From Microtetraspora sp. NBRC 13810 (GTDB lineage Bacteria > Actinomycetota > Actinomycetes > Streptosporangiales > Streptosporangiaceae), in contig NZ_BSRQ01000001.1 of assembly GCF_030268685.1 (NCBI RefSeq), positions 496,001 to 560,000 of the forward strand: DNA of 64,000 nt, given 5' to 3'. How positions within the stretch are numbered: the first letter of the stretch is position 1; each line of letters begins with the position of its first letter. The position numbers and the translations under genes were made by a program. Below are positions 52,629 to 61,289 of this stretch, in pieces. The notes under the pieces are model-generated. The model did not search any database. It was given only the letters and a program-made list of their open reading frames with translations, and was not told the DNA's origin.

Positions 52629-53597
52629 TTACTCGCCCCTGGACCGGACGATCAGGTCGGCCAGCAACGCCAGCGAGCCGATGAGCAGACCGGACAGGAA
52701 GATCACGATGGTGTTGCTGGTCAGGTAGAACCCGTAGCGGACGACGTCCACCACGCCCTTGCCCAGGCCGATGCCGACCAGCCACAACGCGGGCGGCATG
52801 AGCACCTTGAGCGGGTTGAAGTACATCACCATCCGCAGCACCTGGAGGATGTACCGGTAGGCGTCGGAGATGAAGCCGAACTTCGACTTGCCCGCCCGCT
52901 TGCTGTAGTCGATCGGCAGGTAGTACACGTCGTGCTGGTTGGACAGGAACGCCAGCGTGATCGTGGTGACGCAGGAGAACCCGGGCGGCAGCAGCCGCAG
53001 GTAGGGCAGCGACACCGACCGGCGGAACGCGCGCAGCCCGGAGTTCAGGTCCGGGATCGACTGCCCGGCGAGCCGCTCGGCGACCTTCCTGATGAACCAC
53101 TTGGCCGGCACCCGCAGGAACTTGTGCGACCCCTGCTCGCTGGTGCGCGCCCCGACCACCTGGTCGATCGAGTCGTCCTTCTCCAGGATCCTGACCAGCT
53201 CGGGGATGCGCTCGTTGGGGTAGGTCATGTCGGCGTCGGTCCACACGACGATCTCGCCGCGCGCCTCGTGCGTGCCGATCCTGCGCACCGTGCCCGACCC
53301 GCCGTTGCGGTGGAACGCCCGCACCCGCATCTGCGGATAGAGCGGCTCGGCCTCGCGCAGCTTCGCCAGCGTCTGGTCGCTGGAGCAGTCGTCGACGGCC
53401 AGCAGCTCATACGTGTAGCCGCTGCCGTCCATCGCCCTGCATATCCTCTCGACCTCGTCCAGGACGTGGTCCTGCTCGTTGTAGCAGGGCAGGACGATCG
53501 TGACGTACGGCTTCGCTTCCACAGTCCGGTCCAAGTCTGGTTCGGCAGGCTTACGACGGGCGAGGATACCTTTCCCGGCCCCGCACCGAGCGCACAT
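52629..53597 (-). CDS. Family-2 glycosyltransferase, polyprenyl-phosphate sugar synthase-like
   Basis: 322 residues from ATG 53597, set by GGGAG 4 nt upstream; GTG 53522 is a shorter alternative. The GT2 domain has VTIVLPCYNEQDHVLDEVERI, LLAVDDCSSDQT, VVWTDADMTYPNERIPEL (DAD metal site) and GSHKFLRVPAKWFIRKVAERLAG. Two C-terminal membrane segments (VLMPPALWLVGIGLGKGVVD, NTIVIFLSGLLIGSLALLADL) follow. This matches dolichol- or undecaprenyl-phosphate mannose/glucose synthases. It would make the lipid-linked donor used by the large membrane transferases next door. The first 25 residues contain two Cys. Confidence 0.9.
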   Translation of the reverse strand: MCARCGAGKGILARRKPAEPDLDRTVEAKPYVTIVLPCYNEQDHVLDEVERICRAMDGSGYTYELLAVDDCSSDQTLAKLREAEPLYPQMRVRAFHRNGGSGTVRRIGTHEARGEIVVWTDADMTYPNERIPELVRILEKDDSIDQVVGARTSEQGSHKFLRVPAKWFIRKVAERLAGQSIPDLNSGLRAFRRSVSLPYLRLLPPGFSCVTTITLAFLSNQHDVYYLPIDYSKRAGKSKFGFISDAYRYILQVLRMVMYFNPLKVLMPPALWLVGIGLGKGVVDVVRYGFYLTSNTIVIFLSGLLIGSLALLADLIVRSRGE

Positions 53598-53626
53598 CAC
53601 GCTCCCACGCCCGCTACAGCCCGATA

Positions 53627-55858
53627 TCAGGGGGTGGCGAGCCAGACGTCGGCCGACAGGGTCCAGGTGGTGTCGGGCGCGGAGGTGAGGGAGCGTTCGT
53701 CCTGGCGGGTGCGGAGGGTGAGGGCGTGCCGGGGGGTCGCGGCGTAGGGGGTGAGCTGGTCGCGCTCGGCGGCCATGAGCACCGGGCGGCGGCCCGCGGC
53801 GCGGGTGCGCTCCACCAGGCGGCGCACGTCCGCGCCCGGCGAGACGTCGGCCCCGGCCCGGATGCGCACCTCGGCCGCCGGGACGCCGCACATGCCGCGC
53901 ACGATCGGGGTGAACCGGTCGTTGGTGACGCGTTCCACGACGAGCACCGAGGCGTCCCGCGGGATGGCGGCGCACAGCCGGGAGACGGCGGCGGCCTCAC
54001 CGCGCTCGACCGGGGTGAACGCCGTGCCGCCCGAGGTGAACGCCGGGAAGAAGAGCACGAGCACCCCGCCGGCCACCAGGACCGCACGCCCGGCCCGCGG
54101 GCCGTACCACCGCCGGGCGCTCTCGCGGAGCAGGCGCAACCCCCAGAAGGCGAGCAGGATCAGCCCCGGGACGACGATCGGGACCAGCCGCCTGGACGCG
54201 AAGGGGTGGTCCGGCGTGATCGCGGGACGGTACAACGTGGTGACCGTGGTCCAGCCGATGATCGCGAGCGGCAGCAGCCAGCCCGGTTCCCTCCCGCGGA
54301 CCAGCCGGTGGGTGAGCACGGCCGCGGCCAGCGTGGCCAGCACGACGACGGGGATCCCGACGTACCAGATCACCCAGTGCAGCGAGTTCTCGTAGTAGAG
54401 CCGGGTCTCGTCCACGGGCAGGCCGTTGGCCCGCTGGATCACGCCGATGAACTGCGCCGTCGCGGCGTCCTCCGGCGTCGTCGGCACCCGGCGCACGGTC
54501 TGCAGCCACGGCCGTACGGCGAAGGCCGCCATGACCAGCACCACGGCCGCCGCCGCCACGCCGGGCGCCCACCGCACGAGCCGCGACCCCGCCGCCCGCC
54601 GGGCCGCGCCCGCCAGCCGGGGCGCCAGCCACACGCCGAGCGCGGCGGCCACGAGCACGGCGGCGCAGATCAGCAGCAACGGCAGCAGCGACCCCCACAG
54701 GTACGCGAGGTAGGGCCGGGCCACCAGCCACCCCGCCAGGAACGCCGCCCCCACCCCCGCGACCAGCCCGCCCAGCAGCCGGCCGCCCAGCCGTCCGTCC
54801 GCGAGGACCGTCCCCCACCCGGCCTCCCCGACCGGCCCCGGGCGGGCCGCCGCGCGGCGCAGCGCGAGGAGGAGCCCGGCGTAGACGAGCGCGGGGAGCA
54901 CGTCCCGCAGGCCGTCGATGCGGACCAGCGTGGCCAGCCCGAGCACCAGACCGGCGAGCAGGGCGATCCGCGCCGCCCCTCCCCCGCCGCCCACCGGCAC
55001 GGCCGCGCGGGCCCGCCGGGCGTCTAGGAGCAGGGACAGGCCGCCGAAGAGCATGATCAGGGAGAGGATCTCGCTGTAGGAGGTGCGCGAGGTGTAGAGG
55101 ACGGGCAGGCTCACCGCCGCGGTCAGCGCGGCGGGCGCGGCCCAGCCCGGCCCGACCAGGCGCGCCGCGGTCCCGGCGAGGGTGAGTACGGCGAGCGCGC
55201 CGAGCACCGGCGGCGTGAGCAGCAGCCCGGTGACCCCGCCGAGCCAGTGCCCCACCACGAGGACCAGCGGCAGCCCCGGCATGAACTGCGGCACCACCGC
55301 CCCGTGGAAGTCGTAGAACCCGATGCTGGCGAAGTCCAGGGCCGGGTCGGGACCGCCGAAGGCCGCCTCCTGGTAGGGAATCGGCAACGAGCCGTGCCCG
55401 GCCACCCACATCGCATACTGCGCGTAGGTCGCGGGATCCCGCCGGACCATCAACTGCTCGGCGTGAAAGACGGCGTTGAACACCCCGCCCCCCACAGCAA
55501 CCACCACAACCCAAACCACCCCCCACCCCCCCACCCGCCCAGCCACCCCGTCGCCCGCCCGGTTGACTGCGGTGGTGCTGGTGGTGCTGGTGGTGCTGGT
55601 CTTCGCGGTTCCGGTGGTTCCGGTGGGCTTGATGGTTCCGGTCGTCCCGGTGGTTCCGGTGGTCGGGAGCGTGGGGCGTATGCCGTACCAGCAGAAGGCG
55701 GCGGCGACCGGCACGCCGAGCAGCAGCGCGGGCAACGGCGTGTACCAGCCGAGGAGCAGCAACGGCAGCCCGGCCACCAACCATCCGGCCAGCGCGAGCG
55801 CGGGCACCACCGTCACCACGGTGAGCACCCTCCCCGCCGACGGCACCTGCGTCTCCAC
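53627..55858 (-). CDS. Large membrane glycosyltransferase-like protein (GT-C fold) with Thr-rich linker
   Basis: 743 residues from GTG 55858, set by GGGGAG 5 nt upstream; the frame is open much further. About 12 or more membrane segments, an early extracellular RRDPATYAQYAMWVAGHGSLPIP loop with an acidic residue in the GT-C position, and a soluble C-terminal domain (ASVLVVERVTNDRFTPIVRGMC). This resembles lipid-phosphate-sugar dependent transferases of the PMT/ArnT type. Between membrane segments 2 and 3 lies a 33-residue Thr/Gly/Lys linker (TTGTTGTTGTIKPTG and TSTTSTTSTT), coded by a repeat at about 55572-55674. It leads the seven-gene minus-strand glycan operon. Confidence 0.82.
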   Translation of the reverse strand: METQVPSAGRVLTVVTVVPALALAGWLVAGLPLLLLGWYTPLPALLLGVPVAAAFCWYGIRPTLPTTGTTGTTGTIKPTGTTGTAKTSTTSTTSTTAVNRAGDGVAGRVGGWGVVWVVVVAVGGGVFNAVFHAEQLMVRRDPATYAQYAMWVAGHGSLPIPYQEAAFGGPDPALDFASIGFYDFHGAVVPQFMPGLPLVLVVGHWLGGVTGLLLTPPVLGALAVLTLAGTAARLVGPGWAAPAALTAAVSLPVLYTSRTSYSEILSLIMLFGGLSLLLDARRARAAVPVGGGGGAARIALLAGLVLGLATLVRIDGLRDVLPALVYAGLLLALRRAAARPGPVGEAGWGTVLADGRLGGRLLGGLVAGVGAAFLAGWLVARPYLAYLWGSLLPLLLICAAVLVAAALGVWLAPRLAGAARRAAGSRLVRWAPGVAAAAVVLVMAAFAVRPWLQTVRRVPTTPEDAATAQFIGVIQRANGLPVDETRLYYENSLHWVIWYVGIPVVVLATLAAAVLTHRLVRGREPGWLLPLAIIGWTTVTTLYRPAITPDHPFASRRLVPIVVPGLILLAFWGLRLLRESARRWYGPRAGRAVLVAGGVLVLFFPAFTSGGTAFTPVERGEAAAVSRLCAAIPRDASVLVVERVTNDRFTPIVRGMCGVPAAEVRIRAGADVSPGADVRRLVERTRAAGRRPVLMAAERDQLTPYAATPRHALTLRTRQDERSLTSAPDTTWTLSADVWLATP
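55572..55674. repeat. 9-bp-type microsatellite coding a Thr-rich linker
   Basis: Repeats of GGTGCTGGT and GGTTCCGGT on the plus strand encode (TST) and (TGT) units in the membrane glycosyltransferase on the minus strand. Length changes in multiples of 9 bp would keep the frame. Confidence 0.75.
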
Positions 55859-56163
55859 CGCCACTCCCCGCCACCCCTGATCGCCTGCCAAGGCCCGCAC
55901 CCTACCCGCCCAACCCCCGGACAGCCGAAAACCCGCGCCACCCCTACCCGCCGCCACCCTCCACCCCGCCACGCCCCCTAACCCGGCGCCGCCTGCCCCC
56001 GTGCCACCCCCACCCCGCCACACCGCCCCCTTGGCTGCCGCCGATGGTCGGGGCGTCGGTGTCCCCTCCCCCCTTCGCGGCGACCACCCCGTGACCGCAA
56101 CCGGCGCGGAATGGGGGTGGGGGTGGAGCCGGTAGGTTCTGGGCGGGAGTTGAGGGAGGTCGG
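55859..56163. other. Divergent promoter region between two membrane glycosyltransferase genes
   Basis: 305 bp between the GTG starts at 55858 (minus) and 56164 (plus). Long C-rich and G-rich runs dominate (for example GGGGGTGGGGGTGG near 56112). No gene is seen. Both operons must start here, but I cannot assign promoter boxes. Confidence 0.4.
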
Positions 56164-57600
56164 GTGAGCCGGTTGCGGCTGTGGTTGTCCAGGCATCGAT
56201 GGTTCGCGGGGGTGCTGGCCGCCGGGGCGGTGCTGCGGGTCGTGACGATGCTGGGATACCGGCCGGCGTTGTGGTTCCCGGACAGTTACAGCTATGTCGT
56301 GACGGCGCTGCGGCCACGGCCCGACCTGGTGCGGCCGGCGGGGTACTCGATGTTCCTGCGGCTGTTCGAGCCCTTCCACTCGTTCGGGGTGGTGGCGCTG
56401 GCGCAGCACGTGCTGGGGCTGGCGGTCGGGGTGCTGGTCTACGCGACGGCGCGGCGGCTGGGGGCGGCCAGGTGGGTGGCCACGCTGGCCTCGGTGCCGG
56501 TGCTGCTCGACGCGTACCAGATCCAGCTTGAGCACCTGCTCGTCTCCGACACGCTGTTCATGTTCCTCGTGGTGGCGGCGGTGTGCCTGGCCCTGTCCCG
56601 GCCGGGGCGGCGGATCCGCTGGCGTACGGCGGGCGCGATCGGGCTGCTGGTGGCGGCCGCCACGCTGACCAGGACGGTCGGCCAGCCGCTGCTCGTGATC
56701 ATCGCGGGCTGGCTGCTGGCCCGCGGCTCCGTCCTGGGGGCGCACGCCGATCCGCGGCGCGAGTCGCGGGACCGGGCGGTGCGCGCCGGGGTGATGCTGG
56801 CGGCGGCCGTGGTGCCGCTGCTGGCGTACGGCGGCTGGTTCTACGCGACCTACCAGCGGGCCGGGCTGGTGGGCGCGAACGGCGTGTTCCTCTACGCGCG
56901 CACGATGGCCTTCGCCGACTGCGGGGTCATGCGGCCCCCGCCCGACCTGGCGGTGCTGTGCGACCCGCGACCGCCCGCACAGCGCCCGCCGTCCCAGGAG
57001 TACGTCTGGGCCCTCGACTCCCCGCTGGTCGTCCTGCCCGACATCACCTTCAGCCGGGACAACGACGCCCTCGCGGGGCGTTTCGCGTCGCTGGCGATCC
57101 GCAGCCAGCCGCTGGACTACGCCGCCTCGATGCTGTCGGAGCTGGGCCGCACCTTCGAATGGGGCCGCCCCGTCTACCCCGACCAGGAGATCTACGACTA
57201 CTACCAGTTCCCGAGCGAGACGCCGGCGCCACCGGGCAGGCATCCGGCGCAACGGGGGGTCGAGTTGGCGCGGGAGTACGAGCGGGGGGAGATCTGGACC
57301 CGGGTCACCGAGCCGTTCGGGGTGCTGATGCGCGGTTACCAGCACGTGGCCCGGCTGCCCGGCGCGGTGCTGCTGGCCGTGCTGCTCGTCCCGCCGGTGG
57401 TGGCCGCGGTCAGGTGGGTCAGGAGGCGTCAGGCGGGCCGGATGTCCTGGACGCTGCCGTGGCTGTGCTCGTGGGTGCTGGTCGTCATGCCGCCCGCGGT
57501 CGCCGAGTTCGACTACCGCTACGTCCTGCCCGTCGTCCCCCTCGCGTGCCTGGCCGCGGCGGTGGCGGCGGCACGGGAACGCCCTCCGGCGGAGAGGTGA
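56164..57600 (+). CDS. GT39-like membrane glycosyltransferase
   Basis: 478 residues from GTG 56164 (GAGGGAGG upstream). About 10 membrane segments. An early loop WFPDSYSYVVTALRPRPDLVRPAGYSMFLRLF holds an acidic residue in the position used by GT-C enzymes, followed by HVLGLAVGVLVYATARRLGA and LLDAYQIQLEHLLVSDTLFMFLVVAAV. This pattern is found in actinobacterial ArnT/PMT-like proteins. It should use a polyprenyl-phosphate sugar to glycosylate an external acceptor. It is divergent from the seven-gene minus-strand operon. Confidence 0.82.
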   Translation: MSRLRLWLSRHRWFAGVLAAGAVLRVVTMLGYRPALWFPDSYSYVVTALRPRPDLVRPAGYSMFLRLFEPFHSFGVVALAQHVLGLAVGVLVYATARRLGAARWVATLASVPVLLDAYQIQLEHLLVSDTLFMFLVVAAVCLALSRPGRRIRWRTAGAIGLLVAAATLTRTVGQPLLVIIAGWLLARGSVLGAHADPRRESRDRAVRAGVMLAAAVVPLLAYGGWFYATYQRAGLVGANGVFLYARTMAFADCGVMRPPPDLAVLCDPRPPAQRPPSQEYVWALDSPLVVLPDITFSRDNDALAGRFASLAIRSQPLDYAASMLSELGRTFEWGRPVYPDQEIYDYYQFPSETPAPPGRHPAQRGVELAREYERGEIWTRVTEPFGVLMRGYQHVARLPGAVLLAVLLVPPVVAAVRWVRRRQAGRMSWTLPWLCSWVLVVMPPAVAEFDYRYVLPVVPLACLAAAVAAARERPPAER

Positions 57601-57666
57601 CCGGCACGCCGATGAGAAGCTGTGAAATCGATGAACAACTCATAACTCGATCTACGAATCGATGCC

Positions 57667-57861
57667 ATGAAATGTCCGAATCTGAGTATGCTTAGCGCCG
57701 GTTCATCGCCACGGAAGCCTGACTGGTCACGCCTCGATTCGGCAGTTCATGACGCCCGGCTTATGGCCCGTGACCTAGTCTTCTTTCGCGATGACCGACC
57801 GGACTGGCACGTGGTGTCCGCTCGTGAGCGGATCTTGCGGCAGCAGGGAAGGGACCCGTGA
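57667..57861 (+). CDS. Small hypothetical protein of lower GC content
   Basis: 64 residues from ATG 57667; ATG 57688 is an alternative. No ribosome site is clear. The product RDLVFFRDDRPDWHVVSARERILRQQGRDP looks protein-like, but I recognise no family. Codon third positions are less G+C-rich than in neighbours, and the 66 bp before it is A+T-rich with three ATCGAT copies. Its stop overlaps the start of a 21-codon ORF. Confidence 0.4.
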   Translation: MKCPNLSMLSAGSSPRKPDWSRLDSAVHDARLMARDLVFFRDDRPDWHVVSARERILRQQGRDP

Positions 57862-57923
57862 GCGAGCGAGGGATTGAACCAGGCGCCACGCCGCGCGCGG
57901 GGTCGGCGGAGGAGGCCCTATGA
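57858..57923 (+). CDS. 21-codon leader ORF overlapping the LCP start
   Basis: GTG 57858 follows AAGGG and overlaps the preceding stop (GTGA). The product starts MSERGIEPGA. Its stop overlaps the LCP ATG (ATGA at 57920-57923). The start resembles the LCP start (GTGAGCGAGCG versus ATGAGCGAGCG), so it may be a short duplication. Confidence 0.4.
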   Translation: MSERGIEPGATPRAGSAEEAL

Positions 57924-59746
57924 GCGAGCGCAGGCATGGCGCGGTTCAGGATCAGCGGGTGTCTCCGGCGGGGCCTGAGACAGGCCGGCGCGGCTCCCGC
58001 CGCGCGCACCGCGACCTGCCCACGGAGGAGCGCGCCCCCGGGAGGGCTGCCGGGCGCGGCGCGGGCTCCGGCATGGACCAGCGGGTCGAGCGCAGCTTCT
58101 ACGAGGACCCGCCGAGGCCGGGCGAGCGTCCCCGGCCGCCGCGCCGCGGGCAGGCGCCCGAGGCCCCGGAGCCGCAGTTCGCCGAGCCGCCCTACGACGA
58201 CCCGCCGAAGGGCCGCCGCCGCAAGGACGGCGACGGCGGCGGCGGCAAGATGCGGGTGCTCGCCTGGGGCAGCATCGCGCTGACCGGTCTCATGGTGGCC
58301 GGCACCCTCACCGGCTACACGTTCTACCGCTCCCTGCTGAGCGGCGTGGAGACCGAGGACATCGAGGGCAAGCTCGGCAACAACCGCCCGGTCAACGCCA
58401 CCGGCGCGCTCAACGTGCTGCTCGTCGGCTCCGACACCCGTGAGGGCGACAACCTGAGGTACGGCCAGAAGATGGCCAACGCCGGCAAGCGCACCGACAC
58501 GATGATCCTCATGCACATCTCCCCCAACCGGGACAACGCGACACTGATCAGCTTCCCGCGCGACTCGATGGTGCAGATCCCCTCCTGCGTGGCGGACAAC
58601 GGCACCCAGCTCGCCCCGCGGACGGAGATGATCAACGCCGCGTACAACGAGGGCGGCATCGCCTGCACGGTCAAGACGCTGGAGAGCCTCACCAAGATCC
58701 GGATCGACCATTTCGTCGAGGTCGACTTCACCGGCTTCAAGAACATCGTCAACGCGCTGGACGGCATCCGGGTCTGCCTGAAGGAGCCGGTCGACGACAA
58801 GGCGTCCAAGCTGAAGCTCGACGCCGGCTGGCACAACCTGCGGGGTGAGGCCGCGCTCGGCTACGTGCGGCTGCGCCACTACGGCAACGGCAGCGACATC
58901 GATCGGATCAAGCGGCAGCAGGTCTTCCTGTCCCAGGTGGTCAAGAAGGCCACCAGCAGCGACCTGATCACCGATCCCACCAAGCTGATCGGCTTCATCC
59001 GGGCCGCGACGGCGTCGGTCAAGATGGACCCCCAGCTCGCCAACAACACCGAGACGCTGATCCAGATCGCGCAGAGCGCCAGGGCGCTGACCTCCAGCGG
59101 CGTGAAGTTCGTGACGATCCCCTGGGCGCCCTGGCCTGAGAACCCCAACCGGGTCATCTGGAAGGAGCCGCAGGCCACCCAGCTCTTCGACCGGATCCGC
59201 AGCGACATCGAGGTCACTCCCACCTCGACCCCCAAGCCCTCGGCGGCGGCGTCCTCCTCCTCCGCGCCCGCCAAGCCCGCGATCAAGCCCGCGCAGGTGC
59301 AGATCCAGGTGATCAACGGCACCAGCGTGTCGGGCCGGGCCCAGACGGTCGCCGACGCGCTCACCGAGCAGGGCTTCACCGTCACCGAGATCGGCAACGC
59401 CCCCCTCACCGGCGGCGACCAGGCCAAGACCAGGCTCCTCTTCCCGAAGAACGCGGCGGACGGCGCCGACTACGCCGCCCCCGTCGCCGGCAAGCTGATC
59501 AAGAAGGTCACGCCGGCCTCCGGCAAGATCAAGCCGGCCACGGTGCAGCCGTACGTCGTGGGAGGCGCGGCCGGGCAGCCCGCCGTCCCCACCGCCCCCG
59601 CCACCCCGGCCCAGCCGGCCGCCGGCGGCACTCCGGTCATCCAGCTCGTCATCGGCAGCGACTGGGAGGGCGTGTCCGCGCCCGTCAAGATCCCGGACGA
59701 GCTCAAGGACAACGTGGTCGACTCCAAGACCAACGTCTGCCAGTAG
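57920..59746 (+). CDS. LytR-CpsA-Psr (LCP) family cell-wall ligase
   Basis: 608 residues. A basic Pro-rich cytoplasmic tail of about 110 residues precedes one membrane segment (MRVLAWGSIALTGLMVAGTLTGYTF). The LCP domain covers about 155-310: NVLLVGSDTREGDN, KRTDTMILMHISPNRDNATLISFPRDSMVQIP, DHFVEVDFTGFKNIVNALDG and GYVRLRHYGNGSDIDRIKRQQVFL, with the Arg/Asp residues that bind polyprenyl pyrophosphate. A LytR_C domain follows near 455-535 (VQIQVINGTSVSGRAQTVADAL). LCP enzymes attach wall polysaccharides to peptidoglycan. This fits the glycan genes around it and matches the CpsA position in M. tuberculosis. Confidence 0.94.
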   Translation: MSERRHGAVQDQRVSPAGPETGRRGSRRAHRDLPTEERAPGRAAGRGAGSGMDQRVERSFYEDPPRPGERPRPPRRGQAPEAPEPQFAEPPYDDPPKGRRRKDGDGGGGKMRVLAWGSIALTGLMVAGTLTGYTFYRSLLSGVETEDIEGKLGNNRPVNATGALNVLLVGSDTREGDNLRYGQKMANAGKRTDTMILMHISPNRDNATLISFPRDSMVQIPSCVADNGTQLAPRTEMINAAYNEGGIACTVKTLESLTKIRIDHFVEVDFTGFKNIVNALDGIRVCLKEPVDDKASKLKLDAGWHNLRGEAALGYVRLRHYGNGSDIDRIKRQQVFLSQVVKKATSSDLITDPTKLIGFIRAATASVKMDPQLANNTETLIQIAQSARALTSSGVKFVTIPWAPWPENPNRVIWKEPQATQLFDRIRSDIEVTPTSTPKPSAAASSSSAPAKPAIKPAQVQIQVINGTSVSGRAQTVADALTEQGFTVTEIGNAPLTGGDQAKTRLLFPKNAADGADYAAPVAGKLIKKVTPASGKIKPATVQPYVVGGAAGQPAVPTAPATPAQPAAGGTPVIQLVIGSDWEGVSAPVKIPDELKDNVVDSKTNVCQ

Positions 59747-59758
59747 GTTCGCGCGATC

Positions 59759-59790
59759 GCGGCGCATCCGGCCGGTGCCGGATGCGCCGC
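59759..59790 (+). terminator. Terminator of the LCP gene
   Basis: A perfect 14-bp stem (GCGGCGCATCCGGC / GCCGGATGCGCCGC) with a CGGT loop starts 12 nt after the LCP stop and is followed by CCTTTGTTC. Confidence 0.85.
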
Positions 59791-59944
59791 CCTTTGTTCA
59801 CTTGGCCGCGACTTCTGATCCATCCCCCGTTAGGCTGAGAAGATCCGCCGGGCGTTCCGCCCCGAGCCGCCGGGCGTCTACCCGGACGCCCTGTGCCGAT
59901 GCCCGGTAGCCCACTGTTTCCAACAGATAGCCGAGCGTTCCCTC

Positions 59945-61216
59945 GTGAGTGAGACCCGTTCCCCCTTCCAGATCCCGGGCCCGCGGAGTGACGGCGCCCC
60001 TGGCGCGCCCGCGTCGCCCCCAGCCGCAGGGAAGGAGGGACCGGCCGCCTGGCCGCCTCCCCAGCCCCCTGGCGAGCGGCAGGGGGCCGCCTGGGGGGAA
60101 CGGACGCCGGAGGAGGCGGGACGGGAGCGCGGCGACCGGCCCGGCACGCGGGGGGCCGCGGTGGAGACGGCGGAGCGGCCGGAGACGGCGCGGCGGCAGG
60201 AGCCGGCCGCCCCGGCGCCGAGGCGGCGGCGCGACCCCTACCTGGACAACGTCAAGTTCGTGCTGATCGCGTTGGTGCCGATCGGGCACTCGCTGGTGCC
60301 GACCCTGGCGGCCGACTCCGCGCGGTCGCTCTACATCTTCGTCTACGTCTTCCACATGCCGGCGTTCGTACTGATCAGCGGTTACCTGAGCCGTAACTTC
60401 TGGCACTCCAACGCCAAGATCAACAAATTGGTGGACACGCTCCTGGTGCCCTTCGCCGTGGTGGAGGTCGGTTATGCCGTGCTCCGCTTCGCGCTGGGCC
60501 AGAAATGGAGCCTGACCATCACCGACCCGGCCTGGCTCAACTGGTATCTGCTGGCGCTCTTCCTGTGGCGGATCTCCACGCCGCTGTGGACGCGAATGAA
60601 GCAGCCTTTGCTGGTCGCGGTGGTCATTTATCTCGCCGCCGGTTTCTCCGAGATCTCCGGCGATTTCAGCATCGACCGGTTCTTCGGGCTGCTGCCGTTC
60701 TACGTGCTGGGCCTGATGCTCAAGCCCGAGCACTTCGAGATGCTCAACCGCACCTGGGTGAAGATCCTCGGGGTGGTCACGCTGGCCGGCGCGGCGGCCG
60801 TCGCCATCCTCATCGCCCCGGGCCAGAGCCTGGCGCCGTTCTACTACAAGAACAGCTACGCCGCGATGGACATGTCGTGGTGGATGGGGCTGTCCACCCG
60901 GATGGGGCTGCTGGTCGCCGCGCTCGCCATGACCGCCGCCGTCCTCGCGCTGGTGCCGCGCAAGGAGACCTGGTACTCCGACCTCGGCACCCGGACCCTC
61001 TACGCCTACCTGCTGCACGGCGTGCCCGTCCTGATCGCCAAGGACCAGGGCTGGCTCGATTTCCCCTGGCTGTACGGCCCGCTGGGCGCCCTGGCCATCT
61101 CGGCGAGCTGCTTCGCCCTGGCGATCCTGCTGTGCATGCCGATCACGCGCACCGCGTTCAAATGGATGCTGGAGCCCCGGCTGACGTGGCTCTACCGGCG
61201 TAGCGCGAAACAGTGA
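59945..61216 (+). CDS. Acyltransferase-3-like membrane protein
   Basis: 423 residues from GTG 59945. About 95 cytoplasmic Pro/Ala/Glu/Arg-rich residues precede ten membrane segments. The acyltransferase-3 start DPYLDNVKFVLIALVPIGHSL holds the family His in the first segment, followed by VFHMPAFVLISGYLSRNFW and TLYAYLLHGVPVLI. Such proteins O-acetylate or O-succinylate sugars. It is probably a tailoring enzyme for the wall glycan. It lies behind a strong terminator, so it has its own promoter. Confidence 0.9.
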   Translation: MSETRSPFQIPGPRSDGAPGAPASPPAAGKEGPAAWPPPQPPGERQGAAWGERTPEEAGRERGDRPGTRGAAVETAERPETARRQEPAAPAPRRRRDPYLDNVKFVLIALVPIGHSLVPTLAADSARSLYIFVYVFHMPAFVLISGYLSRNFWHSNAKINKLVDTLLVPFAVVEVGYAVLRFALGQKWSLTITDPAWLNWYLLALFLWRISTPLWTRMKQPLLVAVVIYLAAGFSEISGDFSIDRFFGLLPFYVLGLMLKPEHFEMLNRTWVKILGVVTLAGAAAVAILIAPGQSLAPFYYKNSYAAMDMSWWMGLSTRMGLLVAALAMTAAVLALVPRKETWYSDLGTRTLYAYLLHGVPVLIAKDQGWLDFPWLYGPLGALAISASCFALAILLCMPITRTAFKWMLEPRLTWLYRRSAKQ

Positions 61217-61289
61217 TGTTCAGCGGTAATTACCCCGTCATTTACTTGGGGACTCCGCGTTTGACGGGATAGGCGCTCAGCATTCTGGC

